Assembly: GCA_015063805.1 (NCBI GenBank)
Contig: SVTK01000019.1
Location: 1 to 47,171 of the forward strand
DNA length: 47,171 nucleotides
Direction of reading: 5' to 3'
From: Oscillospiraceae bacterium
GTDB lineage: Bacteria; Bacillota; Clostridia; Oscillospirales; CAG-272
Of the stretch, positions 34,517 to 43,500 are shown piece after piece (within the stretch, counting starts at the first letter, position 1; every line of letters begins with the position of its first letter). Under the pieces are notes generated by a model, which did no database searches, was not told the origin of the DNA, and saw nothing but the letters and a program-made list of their open reading frames with translations. The translations under genes were made by a program, and so were the position numbers.

Positions 34517-34789
34517 ATGAATAAAACTCAGATTATTGACGCAGTCGCAAAGGCAACCGAACTGAAGAAGAAGGACGCAGAGGCCGCAATCAATGCATTC
34601 CTGTCCACCATCGAGACTGCACTCAGCGAAGGTGAGAAGGTTCAGCTGGTCGGCTTCGGTACTTTTGAAGTGAAGACCCGCGAGGCTCACGCAGGCCGCA
34701 ATCCCGCTACCGGTGAGAGCATTATGATTCCCGCTTCCAAGCACCCCACCTTCTCGGCAGGCAAGAGCCTCAAGGACGCGCTGAAATAA
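34517..34789 (+). CDS. hup: HU family DNA-binding protein
   Basis: A 90-residue histone-like protein of standard length. [11 protein letters not shown] opens it; [22 protein letters not shown] is the beta-arm region including the intercalating proline (split motif); and [13 protein letters not shown] closes it. HU bends and compacts DNA as a homodimer. AAGAAGGA precedes the ATG. Its position inside the yab cluster, between mazG and rqcP, is discussed in the findings. Confidence 0.97.
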   Translation: MNKTQIIDAVAKATELKKKDAEAAINAFLSTIETALSEGEKVQLVGFGTFEVKTREAHAGRNPATGESIMIPASKHPTFSAGKSLKDALK

Positions 34790-34792
34790 TTC

Positions 34793-35035
34793 ATGCGCCT
34801 GGACAAATTCCTGAAGGTGTCCCGCATCATCAAGCGGCGTACTGTGGCTAATGATGCTTGTGATACCGAGCACGTTTCGGTTAACGGAAAGCGTGCAAAG
34901 GCATCTTACGATGTGAAAGTCGACGATGTAATCGAGATTACCTTCGGCGAGAGAACGCTCCGCCTCAAGGTTCTTGACGTGCGTGAGCACGTGGCCAAGG
35001 CTGATGCATCGGCACTTTACACCATTCTTGACTGA
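34793..35035 (+). CDS. rqcP: S4-domain RNA-binding protein RqcP
   Basis: An 80-residue S4 domain protein (MRLDKFLKVSRIIKRR, then VNGKRAKASYDVKVDD). RqcP (YabO) binds stalled 50S ribosomal subunits with RqcH and helps add alanine tails in ribosome quality control. It starts three bases after the HU stop; an AAGGA about 17 bases upstream, inside HU, is the only ribosome binding site, so coupling to HU translation is likely. Confidence 0.9.
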   Translation: MRLDKFLKVSRIIKRRTVANDACDTEHVSVNGKRAKASYDVKVDDVIEITFGERTLRLKVLDVREHVAKADASALYTILD

Positions 35036-35041
35036 CCCCGG

Positions 35042-35070
35042 TCATATCCTGTTCCCCCTCTGCATAGAAT
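35042..35070 (+). promoter_or_regulatory. Probable sigma-E (mother-cell) promoter before yabP
   Basis: TCATATC (35042-35048), exactly 14 bases, then CATAGAAT (35063-35070). This matches the B. subtilis sigma-E pattern as I recall it (KMATATT, 14-15 bases, CATACAMT) at six of seven and seven of eight positions. The yabP start is 36 bases further on with GAGGAGGGA before it. YabP and YabQ are sporulation proteins made under sigma-E, so signal and gene agree. Confidence 0.65.
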
Positions 35071-35105
35071 AAAGCGTGGGCTTTTGCCCGTGAGGAGGGA
35101 AGAGT

Positions 35106-35414
35106 ATGAGCGGATCATCGTCCAAACCGATTTTGCCGACCGACATCAAAACATCAGGAGAAAGTCATCGCATCAGTCTCCTTGACCGCACCCAGCTGCA
35201 GATCAGCGGGGTGTGCGAGGTGATCAGCTTCGATGAGGATGCGGTTATGCTTCGGACCGTCTGCGGCACCATGAAGATCGAGGGAAGTGCGATGCACGTT
35301 TCTGCACTGAATATTGATCGTGGTGAACTTATTTTGGACGGTCGGGTAGACGGCATCAGCTATGAAAGCGACGGAATAGCGAAAAGCGGTTTCTGGGGCA
35401 GGTTATTCGGATGA
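35106..35414 (+). CDS. yabP: Sporulation protein YabP
   Basis: A 102-residue YabP/YqfC-family protein with the pattern HRISLLDRTQLQISGVCEV, then SFDEDAVMLRTVCGTM (split motif), and a hydrophobic SGFWGRLFG end. In B. subtilis it is expressed in the mother cell and associates with the spore coat or cortex. The stop overlaps the yabQ start (ATGA). Confidence 0.9.
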   Translation: MSGSSSKPILPTDIKTSGESHRISLLDRTQLQISGVCEVISFDEDAVMLRTVCGTMKIEGSAMHVSALNIDRGELILDGRVDGISYESDGIAKSGFWGRLFG

Positions 35415-36010
35415 TTTATCCCTCAACCGATGAGCTGCTTCGCCTGTTGGCGAGTTCTGTTCTTATGGGTGTATGCATTTGCCTGGCTTACGATTTGATT
35501 CGGATTATCCGTGTTTTTATCGGAACTGCCGGCGAGCCGCCATCGTGGCTTTCGTTGCCTTATCCACAGCGTTTTCGGTTCCGTTTTTTTCTTTCCCCTT
35601 ACTGGAGTGTCCTGTTGACCAATTTGGGGGATATCCTGTTTTTTCTTTTCTGCGGAGCGGCCCTTGCGGTTTATTTTTCGGCCGCCAATCACGGGCGGAT
35701 ACGCTGGCTTGCTTTGGCGGGCATGGGCGGAGGCTTTTGGGCCTGCCGTCTGACGCTGTCTGTTTTGATTTTACGGTGTGCCAGGGCTGCGGCAGAGATA
35801 CTGCGGTTTCTTCTGACTTGGATTCTTTGGCTTGTCTGTCGTCCGTTTTGCCTGCTTGGGCGTATGCTGCGTCAGGCGGCTGGATTCGTGGGAAGAGCAC
35901 TTTTTTGTCTTGCTCTGCCTTTGTATACGCAATGGAAAATGAAGCGCTACATTGCGCGGCTGAATCGATTCTATCATCAAAAAAGGAGGACGCACAATGG
36001 AACAGCGTGA
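35411..36010 (+). CDS. yabQ: Spore cortex biosynthesis protein YabQ
   Basis: A 199-residue membrane protein with about four to five helices and a basic C-terminal tail (KMKRYIARLNRF). YabQ is required for cortex formation in B. subtilis. Identification rests on topology, length and its position between yabP and divIC, more than on strong motifs. ATG overlaps the yabP stop; the end overlaps divIC by 14 bases. Confidence 0.85.
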   Translation: MIYPSTDELLRLLASSVLMGVCICLAYDLIRIIRVFIGTAGEPPSWLSLPYPQRFRFRFFLSPYWSVLLTNLGDILFFLFCGAALAVYFSAANHGRIRWLALAGMGGGFWACRLTLSVLILRCARAAAEILRFLLTWILWLVCRPFCLLGRMLRQAAGFVGRALFCLALPLYTQWKMKRYIARLNRFYHQKRRTHNGTA

Positions 36011-36302
36011 AAATTCCGGGCTGAACCGTGCATGGAATAATATTTTTGTGCGTCTTGCCGTTTTGGTTCTGCTGGTCACTATGCTGGTGATGGCGGCACG
36101 CCTGCTGATGGAATACAACGAGCTGCGCGAGCGTGCAGCTCAGCTTCGCCTTCAAATTGAGGCGTCGACCCACGAGATCGAGGCCCTCCAGGCGCAGTTG
36201 GACGCGCCCTTTGACGAGGATTACGTCATTCGTATTGCCAAAGAAAAGCTTAATCTCAGCCTACCGCAGGAGATTATTTTCTATAACGACCTCAACGAAT
36301 GA
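35997..36302 (+). CDS. divIC: Septum formation initiator (DivIC/FtsB family)
   Basis: A 101-residue bitopic division protein. One membrane helix (about residues 18-40) is followed by a coiled coil rich in Glu/Leu/Arg (LLMEYNELRERAAQL to about residue 70) and the family's tail EDYVIRIAKEKLNL. It joins FtsL and DivIB at the septum. AAAAGGAGG lies eight bases before the ATG, within yabQ. Confidence 0.9.
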   Translation: MEQRENSGLNRAWNNIFVRLAVLVLLVTMLVMAARLLMEYNELRERAAQLRLQIEASTHEIEALQAQLDAPFDEDYVIRIAKEKLNLSLPQEIIFYNDLNE

Positions 36303-36325
36303 ACCGTATGCTGTACACATGAATG

Positions 36326-36378
36326 CCGCAGCTGCCGTGACTGTCTTGGATTTTTCCGAGTGGGATCGGCAGCTGCGG
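36326..36378. repeat. Perfect 12-bp inverted repeat after divIC
   Basis: CCGCAGCTGCCG (36326-36337) and its exact reverse complement (36367-36378) are 29 bases apart, followed by a T-rich stretch. It could be a long-loop terminator or a protein-binding site. It is the most structured part of the 152-base gap between divIC and the hydrolase gene. Confidence 0.7.
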
Positions 36379-36454
36379 ATGCATTTTTACGAATTTGAAA
36401 AAAGCGGAACACCGCCTGAACCTGCGGCGTTTCGTTTACATAAAAGAGGAGAAC

Positions 36455-38059
36455 ATGAAAAAATTTTTTCGATGCATCCTGCCTTGGCTTTTACTGCTGC
36501 TTCTGATTGCTGCCGGGGGACTGGCGGTGTACTTCCACCGTCAGCAGCGGGAGACTGCCGACTCCCTTTCCCGTGCCGAGGCACAGCTGGCCGACCGGAT
36601 CGACGAATTATCCAAGATGCAGTCGGCACTGGCCGAGATGCGTCAGGAGCGGGACGATTACTGGGTTGAGCTCGAAACGCTGGAACGCAAGATGAGTGGC
36701 GTAGAAGAGGATGCTTTGCTTTTAGAAGGAGAGCGGGAAGAGCTCGCTGAGCAGATTAAGCTTCTTCGCGTGGCCATCACCGAAAAGGATAGTGCTATTT
36801 CCGCCCTTGAGCAGGACATTGATCACTACAATGAGGTCTATTTCAGTGATGTTCGGGGGCAGGCGGCTTTCTATACTGAAATTGTAAACGCGCTGGAGAA
36901 GGAAGCGCCTTTGAAACGCATTGCAAAGGTGGACAAGGACGGGAACCCGGTGGCCCCCCCCGACTGCGAAATCCTTTCCGAGGATGAAACGTATTACTAT
37001 GTTTATCCCAAGCTTTCTCTTTATTACGCGGATCTTGAAAACGGATATTGCTTTAACTATCGCGGGGATGAGGAGTTCTTTTCCGCCAGCTTGATTAAGG
37101 CACCGTATATCCATTGGCTGCTGGAAGAAGTTTTCCGCGAGGAGGAAATTGCCCGGGCGAATGCAGAGGCTGCGTATGCCGCTGAATCGGAAGCGGCAGC
37201 GGCGGAAACCACCGTCCCCGAGGCAGAAATCACCGCCTCCGAAGCGGAAGCTACCGCACCTGAAGCAGAAACCACGGCACCTGAAGCAGAAATCACGGCA
37301 CCCGAGGCGGAAACCACGGCACCTGAAGCAGAAACCACGGCACCCGAGGCGGAAACCACGGCACCCGAGGCGGAAACCACGGCACCTGAAGCAGAAACCA
37401 CGGCACCTGAAGCGGAAACTACCGCACCCGAGGCAGAAACAACTGCGGTCGAAACCGAACCGCTTCGTCCTGAATTCCTGTTTGATCCTGGGAAGGAGAT
37501 TTATGATCTCTCCCGAACCTTTGTTTATACCGAGGATAGTTTCAGAGAGGGGTCCGGCTCGATTCAGCGCGGGGAATTCGGTGACGAATACACCTATCGT
37601 GAATTGATTGAGCTTGCGATTCTTCAGAGTGATAACGTCGCATTTGGTGAGCTTCGCCGTGTGTTCGGTTACAGCGGATTTTACCGTTTTAATACTCGCC
37701 TGGGCATCAACAGCGTGCGAAAGAACTTCAACAGCATTACTGCCGCCGATATGGCAATATACCTGCGTGCGATGTATGCTTTTATCGAAGAGAATGAAGC
37801 CTACGGCCCTGTGTTCGGGGATCTTCTCCGCCGTTCCACCCACATTGTGATGATTCCCTTTGCTGTATCTCCAACCAAAACCGCACACAAATACGGCTGG
37901 GATCTGAATGCCTACCATGATGCCGCTATTGTATACGATAAGCATCCCTATCTGCTGGTGGTGCTCACCGATCTGGATCAAGGCGGAGCCGAAGTGGATA
38001 CTTACATTCGCCGAGTTGTGGGCTTGGTGAACAAAATGCATCAGCAATTTTATTCCTGA
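36455..38059 (+). CDS. Exported SxxK serine hydrolase (class A beta-lactamase fold) with repeat insertion
   Basis: A 534-residue protein. N-terminal membrane anchor (about residues 6-26), then a long coiled coil to about residue 125. The catalytic-fold region holds SxxK at Ser212-Leu-Ile-Lys215, SDN at 392-394 and KTA at 475-477 in place of the usual KTG. Between SxxK and SDN, where class A enzymes have about 60 residues, there are 180, of which residues about 250-334 are some twelve Ala-Pro-Glu-Ala-Glu-Thr-Thr repeats. It may act on wall peptides; drug resistance is not implied. AGAGGAG precedes ATG 36455. It follows divIC. Confidence 0.7.
   Translation: MKKFFRCILPWLLLLLLIAAGGLAVYFHRQQRETADSLSRAEAQLADRIDELSKMQSALAEMRQERDDYWVELETLERKMSGVEEDALLLEGEREELAEQIKLLRVAITEKDSAISALEQDIDHYNEVYFSDVRGQAAFYTEIVNALEKEAPLKRIAKVDKDGNPVAPPDCEILSEDETYYYVYPKLSLYYADLENGYCFNYRGDEEFFSASLIKAPYIHWLLEEVFREEEIARANAEAAYAAESEAAAAETTVPEAEITASEAEATAPEAETTAPEAEITAPEAETTAPEAETTAPEAETTAPEAETTAPEAETTAPEAETTAPEAETTAVETEPLRPEFLFDPGKEIYDLSRTFVYTEDSFREGSGSIQRGEFGDEYTYRELIELAILQSDNVAFGELRRVFGYSGFYRFNTRLGINSVRKNFNSITAADMAIYLRAMYAFIEENEAYGPVFGDLLRRSTHIVMIPFAVSPTKTAHKYGWDLNAYHDAAIVYDKHPYLLVVLTDLDQGGAEVDTYIRRVVGLVNKMHQQFYS
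37205..37455 (+). repeat. 21-bp tandem repeat encoding APEAETT
   Basis: About twelve copies of a 21-base unit. The first few encode variants (VPEAEIT, ASEAEAT), and synonymous changes (GAAGCA/GAGGCG) alternate among the later, otherwise identical copies. Block-like sharing of these synonymous variants suggests unequal recombination or slippage. Confidence 0.9.
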
Positions 38060-38071
38060 CGGAGGATAACC

Positions 38072-38407
38072 ATGGCCAATACTTTTACGGTAAATCTCTC
38101 TCCTGCCCACGCTGCGGAGCGGATTTGCGAAGCTGTTGAAGGCGGAAGCCTGACCGGTGAGCTGATAGATCGCTATGCGATCGGCGAAGACGAGGGCGGA
38201 CTGTGTATTGTTCTCGTGTTTGAGAAGCACTATTATCGTGTAGGAAATCGCCTGACCCTGACGGTGACCATTGACGATTTGGCAGGAAAGACCCGTGTAC
38301 ACACGGTTGGCGGTGGCGGCGGAGAAGGCCTTTTCGGCTTCGATTGGGGCGCCGCGGATAGCTTTGAACAGGTAGCGATTTCTGCCTTGGACGAGTATCG
38401 CTTCTGA
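38072..38407 (+). CDS. DUF6054-like small protein
   Basis: A 111-residue soluble protein: an N-terminal helix-strand part, then strands RLTLTVTIDDLAGK and a glycine-rich turn VGGGGGEGLFGFDWGA. The pattern resembles DUF6054, small proteins of unknown function in Firmicutes; recognition is tentative. GGAGG lies before the ATG, 12 bases after the serine hydrolase stop, so the two are probably co-transcribed. A terminator follows. Confidence 0.6.
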   Translation: MANTFTVNLSPAHAAERICEAVEGGSLTGELIDRYAIGEDEGGLCIVLVFEKHYYRVGNRLTLTVTIDDLAGKTRVHTVGGGGGEGLFGFDWGAADSFEQVAISALDEYRF

Positions 38408-38413
38408 ATGCCC

Positions 38414-38454
38414 AGCGGGAGGGTTCCACGCAATTTGCGCAGAACTCTCCCGCT
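38414..38454 (+). terminator. Terminator after the DUF6054-like gene
   Basis: A 13-bp stem (AGCGGGAGGGTTC at 38414-38426 pairing with 38442-38454, one G-U pair), a 15-base loop and a TTTGTGTT tail. It separates this gene from the convergent metallopeptidase. Confidence 0.75.
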
Positions 38455-38461
38455 GTTTGTG

Positions 38462-39202
38462 TTATAGAGAATTGTTCTTTATTTTCTGAGGGATTAACTG
38501 ACGTGCCAGGCGATCCAACTCTGCTTTGCGTTCCTTCCAGTCGGGCAGACGGACGGACAATTCGTCGTAAAACCGGGACGAGTGATCGGGGTGGTGCAGA
38601 TGGGTGAGTTCATGGAGCAAAACATATTCCACGCAGGGCAGGGGAGCACCTGCAAGGCCTGTGTTGAGGGTGATGATTCTGCCGGCCGGACGACAGCTTC
38701 CCCAACGGGATGTCATGGCACGGAATCGGAATGTGAGAGATTCTGCGATTGGAAACCTGTTGGCCATGGTTTCAACCACGGGCCGGAGCTCACACACCTG
38801 CCAACGCCCGAACAACCGTCGGATGGCCGCAGGATCCTCCGGATTTGGCAAAGTGAGCGTGACGGTATCCGCTGTTCGGGTGAAAGAAGCTTTTCCCCGG
38901 GCAAGATGCAAGATCAGTTGGCTGCCGAAATACAGGACCTTTTCCCCCTCTTCCAGGCGAAGTGGTGCGGGGGCAGAGGCCATCCTTGATTCGACACGGC
39001 GAATGCTGCGCAAAATGGCATCAGATTTTTCGCGCATGAAAGCCTCGACGTGGGCAAACGGCAGGCTGTGTGGCGCTGAGACCCAGACCTCTCCGGCCGA
39101 ATCAACGCGAAGGTTAATTCGTTTTACCGATTTGCGGGTGAATGTGTAGCGGAGACGCGTACCATCCAGCATAATTTGATGAACGGTTGAAGCGCCCGTC
39201 AT
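38462..39202 (-). CDS. YgjP-like (SprT/DUF45) metallopeptidase
   Basis: A 246-residue protein of the YgjP/DUF45 family. The N-terminal strand RLRYTFTRKSVKRINLRV and the motif MTSRWGSCRPAGRI lead to the zinc site HELTHLHHPDH (HExxH plus a third histidine). The cellular substrate is unknown. The start ATG overlaps the stop of the upstream GNAT gene by four bases, giving a two-gene leftward operon. Confidence 0.88.
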   Translation of the reverse strand: MTGASTVHQIMLDGTRLRYTFTRKSVKRINLRVDSAGEVWVSAPHSLPFAHVEAFMREKSDAILRSIRRVESRMASAPAPLRLEEGEKVLYFGSQLILHLARGKASFTRTADTVTLTLPNPEDPAAIRRLFGRWQVCELRPVVETMANRFPIAESLTFRFRAMTSRWGSCRPAGRIITLNTGLAGAPLPCVEYVLLHELTHLHHPDHSSRFYDELSVRLPDWKERKAELDRLARQLIPQKIKNNSL

Positions 39203-39711
39203 CTGTCGGATTTTTGATAGGCGATGCGGGGGTCACCGTTCGCCAGGTAGATGGTGCCGCAGCGTACAAAACCATTTTTCTCCAAAGAGCGCTGCATGGG
39301 CAAATTGTCAAGGTGGGTGTCGATTTTCACATTTCCGCACCGTTCAAAAGCGTAAGTAAAGCAGAAGGAAGCAACGCCGCGCCGATGGGCATTTTCCCCC
39401 ACGGCAATACGATGGATCACCCCATAGGGGGCGTCGTTGAGCCAAGCCCCATCCTCAATACGGCGGTAGGTAGGGTCCTCCCCGATGAAGAAGCAGAAGA
39501 CGCCCAGGATCTCCCCGCTTTCCGCATCGCAGCAGAGGTAGCATTGCCCCATGTCCATATCCTCGCGAATTAATGCCTCGGGGGGATAACCTCCGGCCCA
39601 TTGGGTGGGATTGCCTTGGGTGCGCATATACTGCCGCGCCCTATCATAGATCTGCATCACTGCCGGAAGATCGTCGGAGACAGCGGGACGGATGGAAAGG
39701 GAAGAGGTCAT
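39199..39711 (-). CDS. GNAT family N-acetyltransferase
   Basis: A 170-residue acetyltransferase with GVIHRIAVGENAHRRGVAS (acetyl-CoA loop), then IDTHLDNLPMQRSLEKNGF, typical of the common Firmicutes GNAT group. Substrate unknown. AAAGGAG lies before ATG 39711; an upstream in-frame extension crosses the promoter and is not used. Confidence 0.85.
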   Translation of the reverse strand: MTSSLSIRPAVSDDLPAVMQIYDRARQYMRTQGNPTQWAGGYPPEALIREDMDMGQCYLCCDAESGEILGVFCFFIGEDPTYRRIEDGAWLNDAPYGVIHRIAVGENAHRRGVASFCFTYAFERCGNVKIDTHLDNLPMQRSLEKNGFVRCGTIYLANGDPRIAYQKSDR

Positions 39712-39744
39712 GGTGTACTCCTTTATCAACATAAGACTGGGCAT

Positions 39745-39773
39745 ATTATACCACATTTTCCGCCGCGATGCAA
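39745..39773 (-). promoter_or_regulatory. Promoter of the GNAT-YgjP operon
   Basis: Minus strand TTGCAT (complement of 39768-39773), 17 bases, TATAAT (complement of 39745-39750). Its -35 is only four bases from the -35 of the rightward promoter. Confidence 0.7.
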
Positions 39774-39777
39774 GGGA

Positions 39778-39806
39778 TTGACAGACAGAGCCGCCTGTGT
39801 TATACT
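39778..39806 (+). promoter_or_regulatory. Promoter of the AlkD-like gene
   Basis: TTGACA (39778-39783), 17 bases, TATACT (39801-39806). It is back to back with the leftward promoter. Confidence 0.8.
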
Positions 39807-39833
39807 GAATGCACCGGGAAAGGGGGACGCCAT

Positions 39834-40511
39834 ATGCCTACAGAGAAAATCCGAGCAGACTTGCTTCGGATGCGGGATGTGAAATATCGGGATTTTCAGA
39901 GCCGCCTGATGCCGACTGTTCCCCGTGAACTTGTCATCGGTGTCCGCACACCTCTTTTGCGTGCCTATGCACGGGCAATGCAGCCTGCGACAGCCGCTGC
40001 CTTTATGGCAGATCTGCCGCACCGCTATTACGAGGAAAACAACCTCCATGCATTTTTGATCGAGGGACTGGGGGAGTGGCAAGCCACGGTGAAGGCCCTT
40101 GACCGCTTTCTTCCCTATGTGGATAATTGGGCCACCTGCGACATGATGCGCCCGCCTGTTCTGGGGCACGATCCCAATGCCATGCGGACGCAGGCGCTGT
40201 TTTGGATGCAATCATCGCATCCCTATACTGTTCGCTATGGGATTGAAATGCTGATGGTGCACGGCCTGGGGCGGGATTTTTCCTCCGATGACCTTGAGGC
40301 TGTCGCTGCAGTGCCCTGTGACCATCCTTACCTGTGCCGTATGGTGGCCTGGTATTTTGCCACCGCCCTGGCCTACTACTGGGATGAAACGCTCCCTTAT
40401 CTTGCGCCGGGGCGGTTGGATGACGATACCCGCCGGCGCGCCATCACCAAAGCAAGAGAGAGTCTGCGCCTGACACCCGAACAAAAACAATATCTCCGCC
40501 AGATCAGATGA
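39834..40511 (+). CDS. DNA alkylation repair protein (AlkD-like)
   Basis: A 225-residue all-helical HEAT-like protein. NWATCDMM and the downstream MLMVHGL and WYFATALAYYWDE fit the AlkD/AlkC-type DNA glycosylase superfamily found in Firmicutes. These remove alkylated purines. Substrate range is inferred. GGGGG before ATG 39834 is the ribosome binding site; an earlier in-frame ATG overlaps the promoter. Confidence 0.8.
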   Translation: MPTEKIRADLLRMRDVKYRDFQSRLMPTVPRELVIGVRTPLLRAYARAMQPATAAAFMADLPHRYYEENNLHAFLIEGLGEWQATVKALDRFLPYVDNWATCDMMRPPVLGHDPNAMRTQALFWMQSSHPYTVRYGIEMLMVHGLGRDFSSDDLEAVAAVPCDHPYLCRMVAWYFATALAYYWDETLPYLAPGRLDDDTRRRAITKARESLRLTPEQKQYLRQIR

Positions 40512-40512
40512 A

Positions 40513-40547
40513 AAACGGGCTTCCGCACATTGTGCGGAAGCCCGTTT
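40513..40547. terminator. Bidirectional terminator between convergent genes
   Basis: A 16-bp perfect stem (40513-40528 pairing with 40532-40547) with a three-base loop. It has an A-rich left flank and TTTC right flank, so it can end both the rightward AlkD-like gene and the leftward ABC gene, which stops at 40565. Confidence 0.92.
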
Positions 40548-40564
40548 CGACGTTAAATGGAAAA

Positions 40565-43500
40565 TTATTCGGTGCGCAGCGCAACCACAGGGTCCTTTTT
40601 TGCCGCACTGCGGGAGGGAATAATGCCCGAGATAAGGGTAAGAAGAACACTGATACATACCAGTGCCACCGCGGTGGGGATGGGCAGGTAAGCACTGAGA
40701 TTATTGATCCCGGTCAGATGGTGGAGGATCAGATTAATGGGAATGCAGAGCAGATAGGTGATCAGCACCCCAAGCAGACCGGAGGTGAAGCCGATGATCA
40801 CAGTTTCAGCATTGAACATTCCCGAAACATTTGCCTTGGAAGCACCGATGGCGCGAAGAATACCGATCTCCTTGGTGCGCTCCTGTACCGAGATCAGCGT
40901 AATGACACCGATCATGATGGAGGATACCACCAACGAAACCGCCACAAAGGCGATCAGCACATAGGTGATGGCATTGATGATGGTGGTGATGGAGGACATC
41001 ATGAGTCCAATGTAGTCGGTGTAGGTGATCTGCTCAAGCTCATCCTTGTTGGCATTGTACTCGGCGATGGCCTCTTCAATGACATCCTTCTCGGCAAAGC
41101 TGGAGGCGAACAGATTGATGGTGGCCGGATTTTCCAGATCAACACATCCCATTTTCCGCAAATTCTGCTTGTAGGTGGAGGAAGAGAAGGTGAGGGCCTT
41201 TTCGTAATAATCGGCGCATTGCTCGTCGCTGTAGGTGGGGAGAGCCTTCTCCAGCGCATCTGCCAGTTCCTCGGCGGATTTGAGGGCAAGCTCGGCGGCT
41301 TTCTGTTGTGCATAGTGTGCGCGAGTCTGCTCGGCGATCATCTGGGAAAAGAAGGCGGAGATGTCTTCGTCACTCATTTCGGTGATATACCCCTCCAGTT
41401 CACTACGGCTCATGCCCATCTGCGCGGTCAGTGCATCGGTCATCGTTTTCTCCATGGTTTCGCGGTTCATCATCTTCATGGTTTTTTCTACCGCTGCGTT
41501 GACATATTCTTCAGCTGGAATACTCATGATGCGGACATAGAGCGCGCCGCGTGCGGCGGTATTGAGATTTTCAATGTGTTCGCGGAAGGCGGCTGCTTTT
41601 TCTTCAACGGTAAGAGAGCCGCTGTTTTCCTGGAAGGGAAGGCCGGTAAAGATGTCGGTATGGGGATCTTCCTTCTGCGCTTTGACCGCGGCCGAGGCAT
41701 CGGCGCGCTCGATGACATACTTGGTCAGGAGGTTGGTGTAGCCGATGGAACCGGTGATCATGGAGGACACCGCGTTCTCACTGGGACGGATAATACCTGA
41801 CACCTTCAGCGGCGTACCATTGTCGTAGAGATAACGCATTCCTGCAGTAGATTCTCGCATATCGGTGTACAGGCCGCTTGCCTCGTCCAGGGTGTAGCAG
41901 TCGGCATAGAGCACAGCACGAAATTCAAGGCCGCAGATTTCCTCGTAGCTCCAGGAGCGATTTCCGGCGTCAAGATGCTCGCCACTGACCGCAGCTTCCG
42001 CGATGCGGTCAATGTCGGATTCGGGAATCAGGCCTAGGGCGTACAGCGTGATATCATCCAGTTCATTGTTGCTGTCCAGTACCAGAACGATCTCGTTGTA
42101 TTGGGTGGGCCAGGTGCCCCAAACCACATCATACTGCTTTTCCAGCAGAGGGTTGACTGGGTTACCGTTATCGCCGGGGAGAAGTTCCTGCCAAAGTCCC
42201 ATGGAAGTTCCTGTGGTGGAGAGCATGGACATCATGTTGTTATTGCTCGATGAGCCTGAACCTTCGTTTTGCGCAAGATTTCTGCCCATGTGTTTGATCA
42301 TCAGATCTCGCATCATCTGCTGCAGATCAGAGCGAATTACATTACCATCGGTATTTTTGGTAAAGATCTGCAGATCAACGCCGTAGGTGTACTGTACACC
42401 GCTGACTGCGTGATTGAGCAGACTGCCTTCTTCACCGCGTTTCTGCTCAATGTATTTTTTGAAGGAGGCCAGGTCATTTTCTTTGGTTTCCAGGCTGTTG
42501 ACGGCATTGAGCATATCGTACACAACCGGCTTTTGGTATACTGCATCATTTTCATGCTCGGTTTTCGATTCCGCTGCATCCATAAAGGTTTGCATCAGCG
42601 AGCCGAGATCCATGTGCTGGGCCTCCAGCGTAATGGGATAGGAGGATAGGGTATCCTCCTGTACAGTGTCAATATATGTGGTCATCCCTTGAGAGACTGC
42701 ATAGATCAGGGCAATGCCGATGATGCCAATGCTTCCCGCAAAGGAGGTCAGCGCAGTACGCCCCTTCTTGGTGAACAGGTTCTTGAGCGACAGGCCGAAG
42801 GAGGTGATGGGGGAGAGGGAAGGACGGCTTTTGCGAGACTTCTTCTCTTGTTCCTCCGTTTTTTGCTCGAGTGCTTTTTCTTTTTCTGCTTCTTCTGCAG
42901 AGAGCGGCGCGGTGTCGGAGGTGATCACGCCGTCCAGCATCCGGACAATGCGGGTGGAGTATTGCTCGGCCAGATCCGGGTTGTGGGTAACCATAATGAC
43001 CAAACGGTCGCGGGCGATTTCTTTGAGAATCTCCATGACCTGCAGGCTGGTTTCGCTGTCCAGGGCTCCTGTGGGTTCATCGGCCAGGATAATGTCGGGG
43101 TTGTTTACAATGGCGCGGGCAATGGCCACACGCTGCATCTGTCCGCCCGACATCTCTCCGGGGCGTTTGTTGATTTGCGAGCTGAGTCCCACCTCTTCCA
43201 GAGCGGCGATGGCACGGCGTCGGCGCTCGGTTTTGCCGACACCCGACAGACTCAGCGCAAGCTCAACATTCTGCAGAACCGACTGATGGGGGATGAGGTT
43301 ATAGCTCTGAAAGATGAAGCCAACAGAGTGATTTCGGTAAGCGTCCCAATCCCGATCGCCGAAATCCTTGGTGGATCTGCCGTTGATGATCAGATCGCCT
43401 TCAGTATAGTGGTCAAGACCGCCGATGATGTTGAGCATAGTTGTTTTTCCGCAGCCGGATGGGCCGAGGATGGAAACAAACTCGCTTTTTCGGAATTGCA

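Noticed and set aside
36319-36454. Small gene in the gap after divIC
   Set aside because: An open frame from ATG 36319 has no ribosome binding site, crosses the inverted repeat and runs out of frame through the next gene's start; its sequence matches nothing I know.
36455-38059. Beta-lactamase giving drug resistance
   Set aside because: Only SxxK and SDN are clear, KTG is KTA, the protein has an anchor, coiled coil and repeat insertion, and no resistance context. A wall-related hydrolase is more likely.
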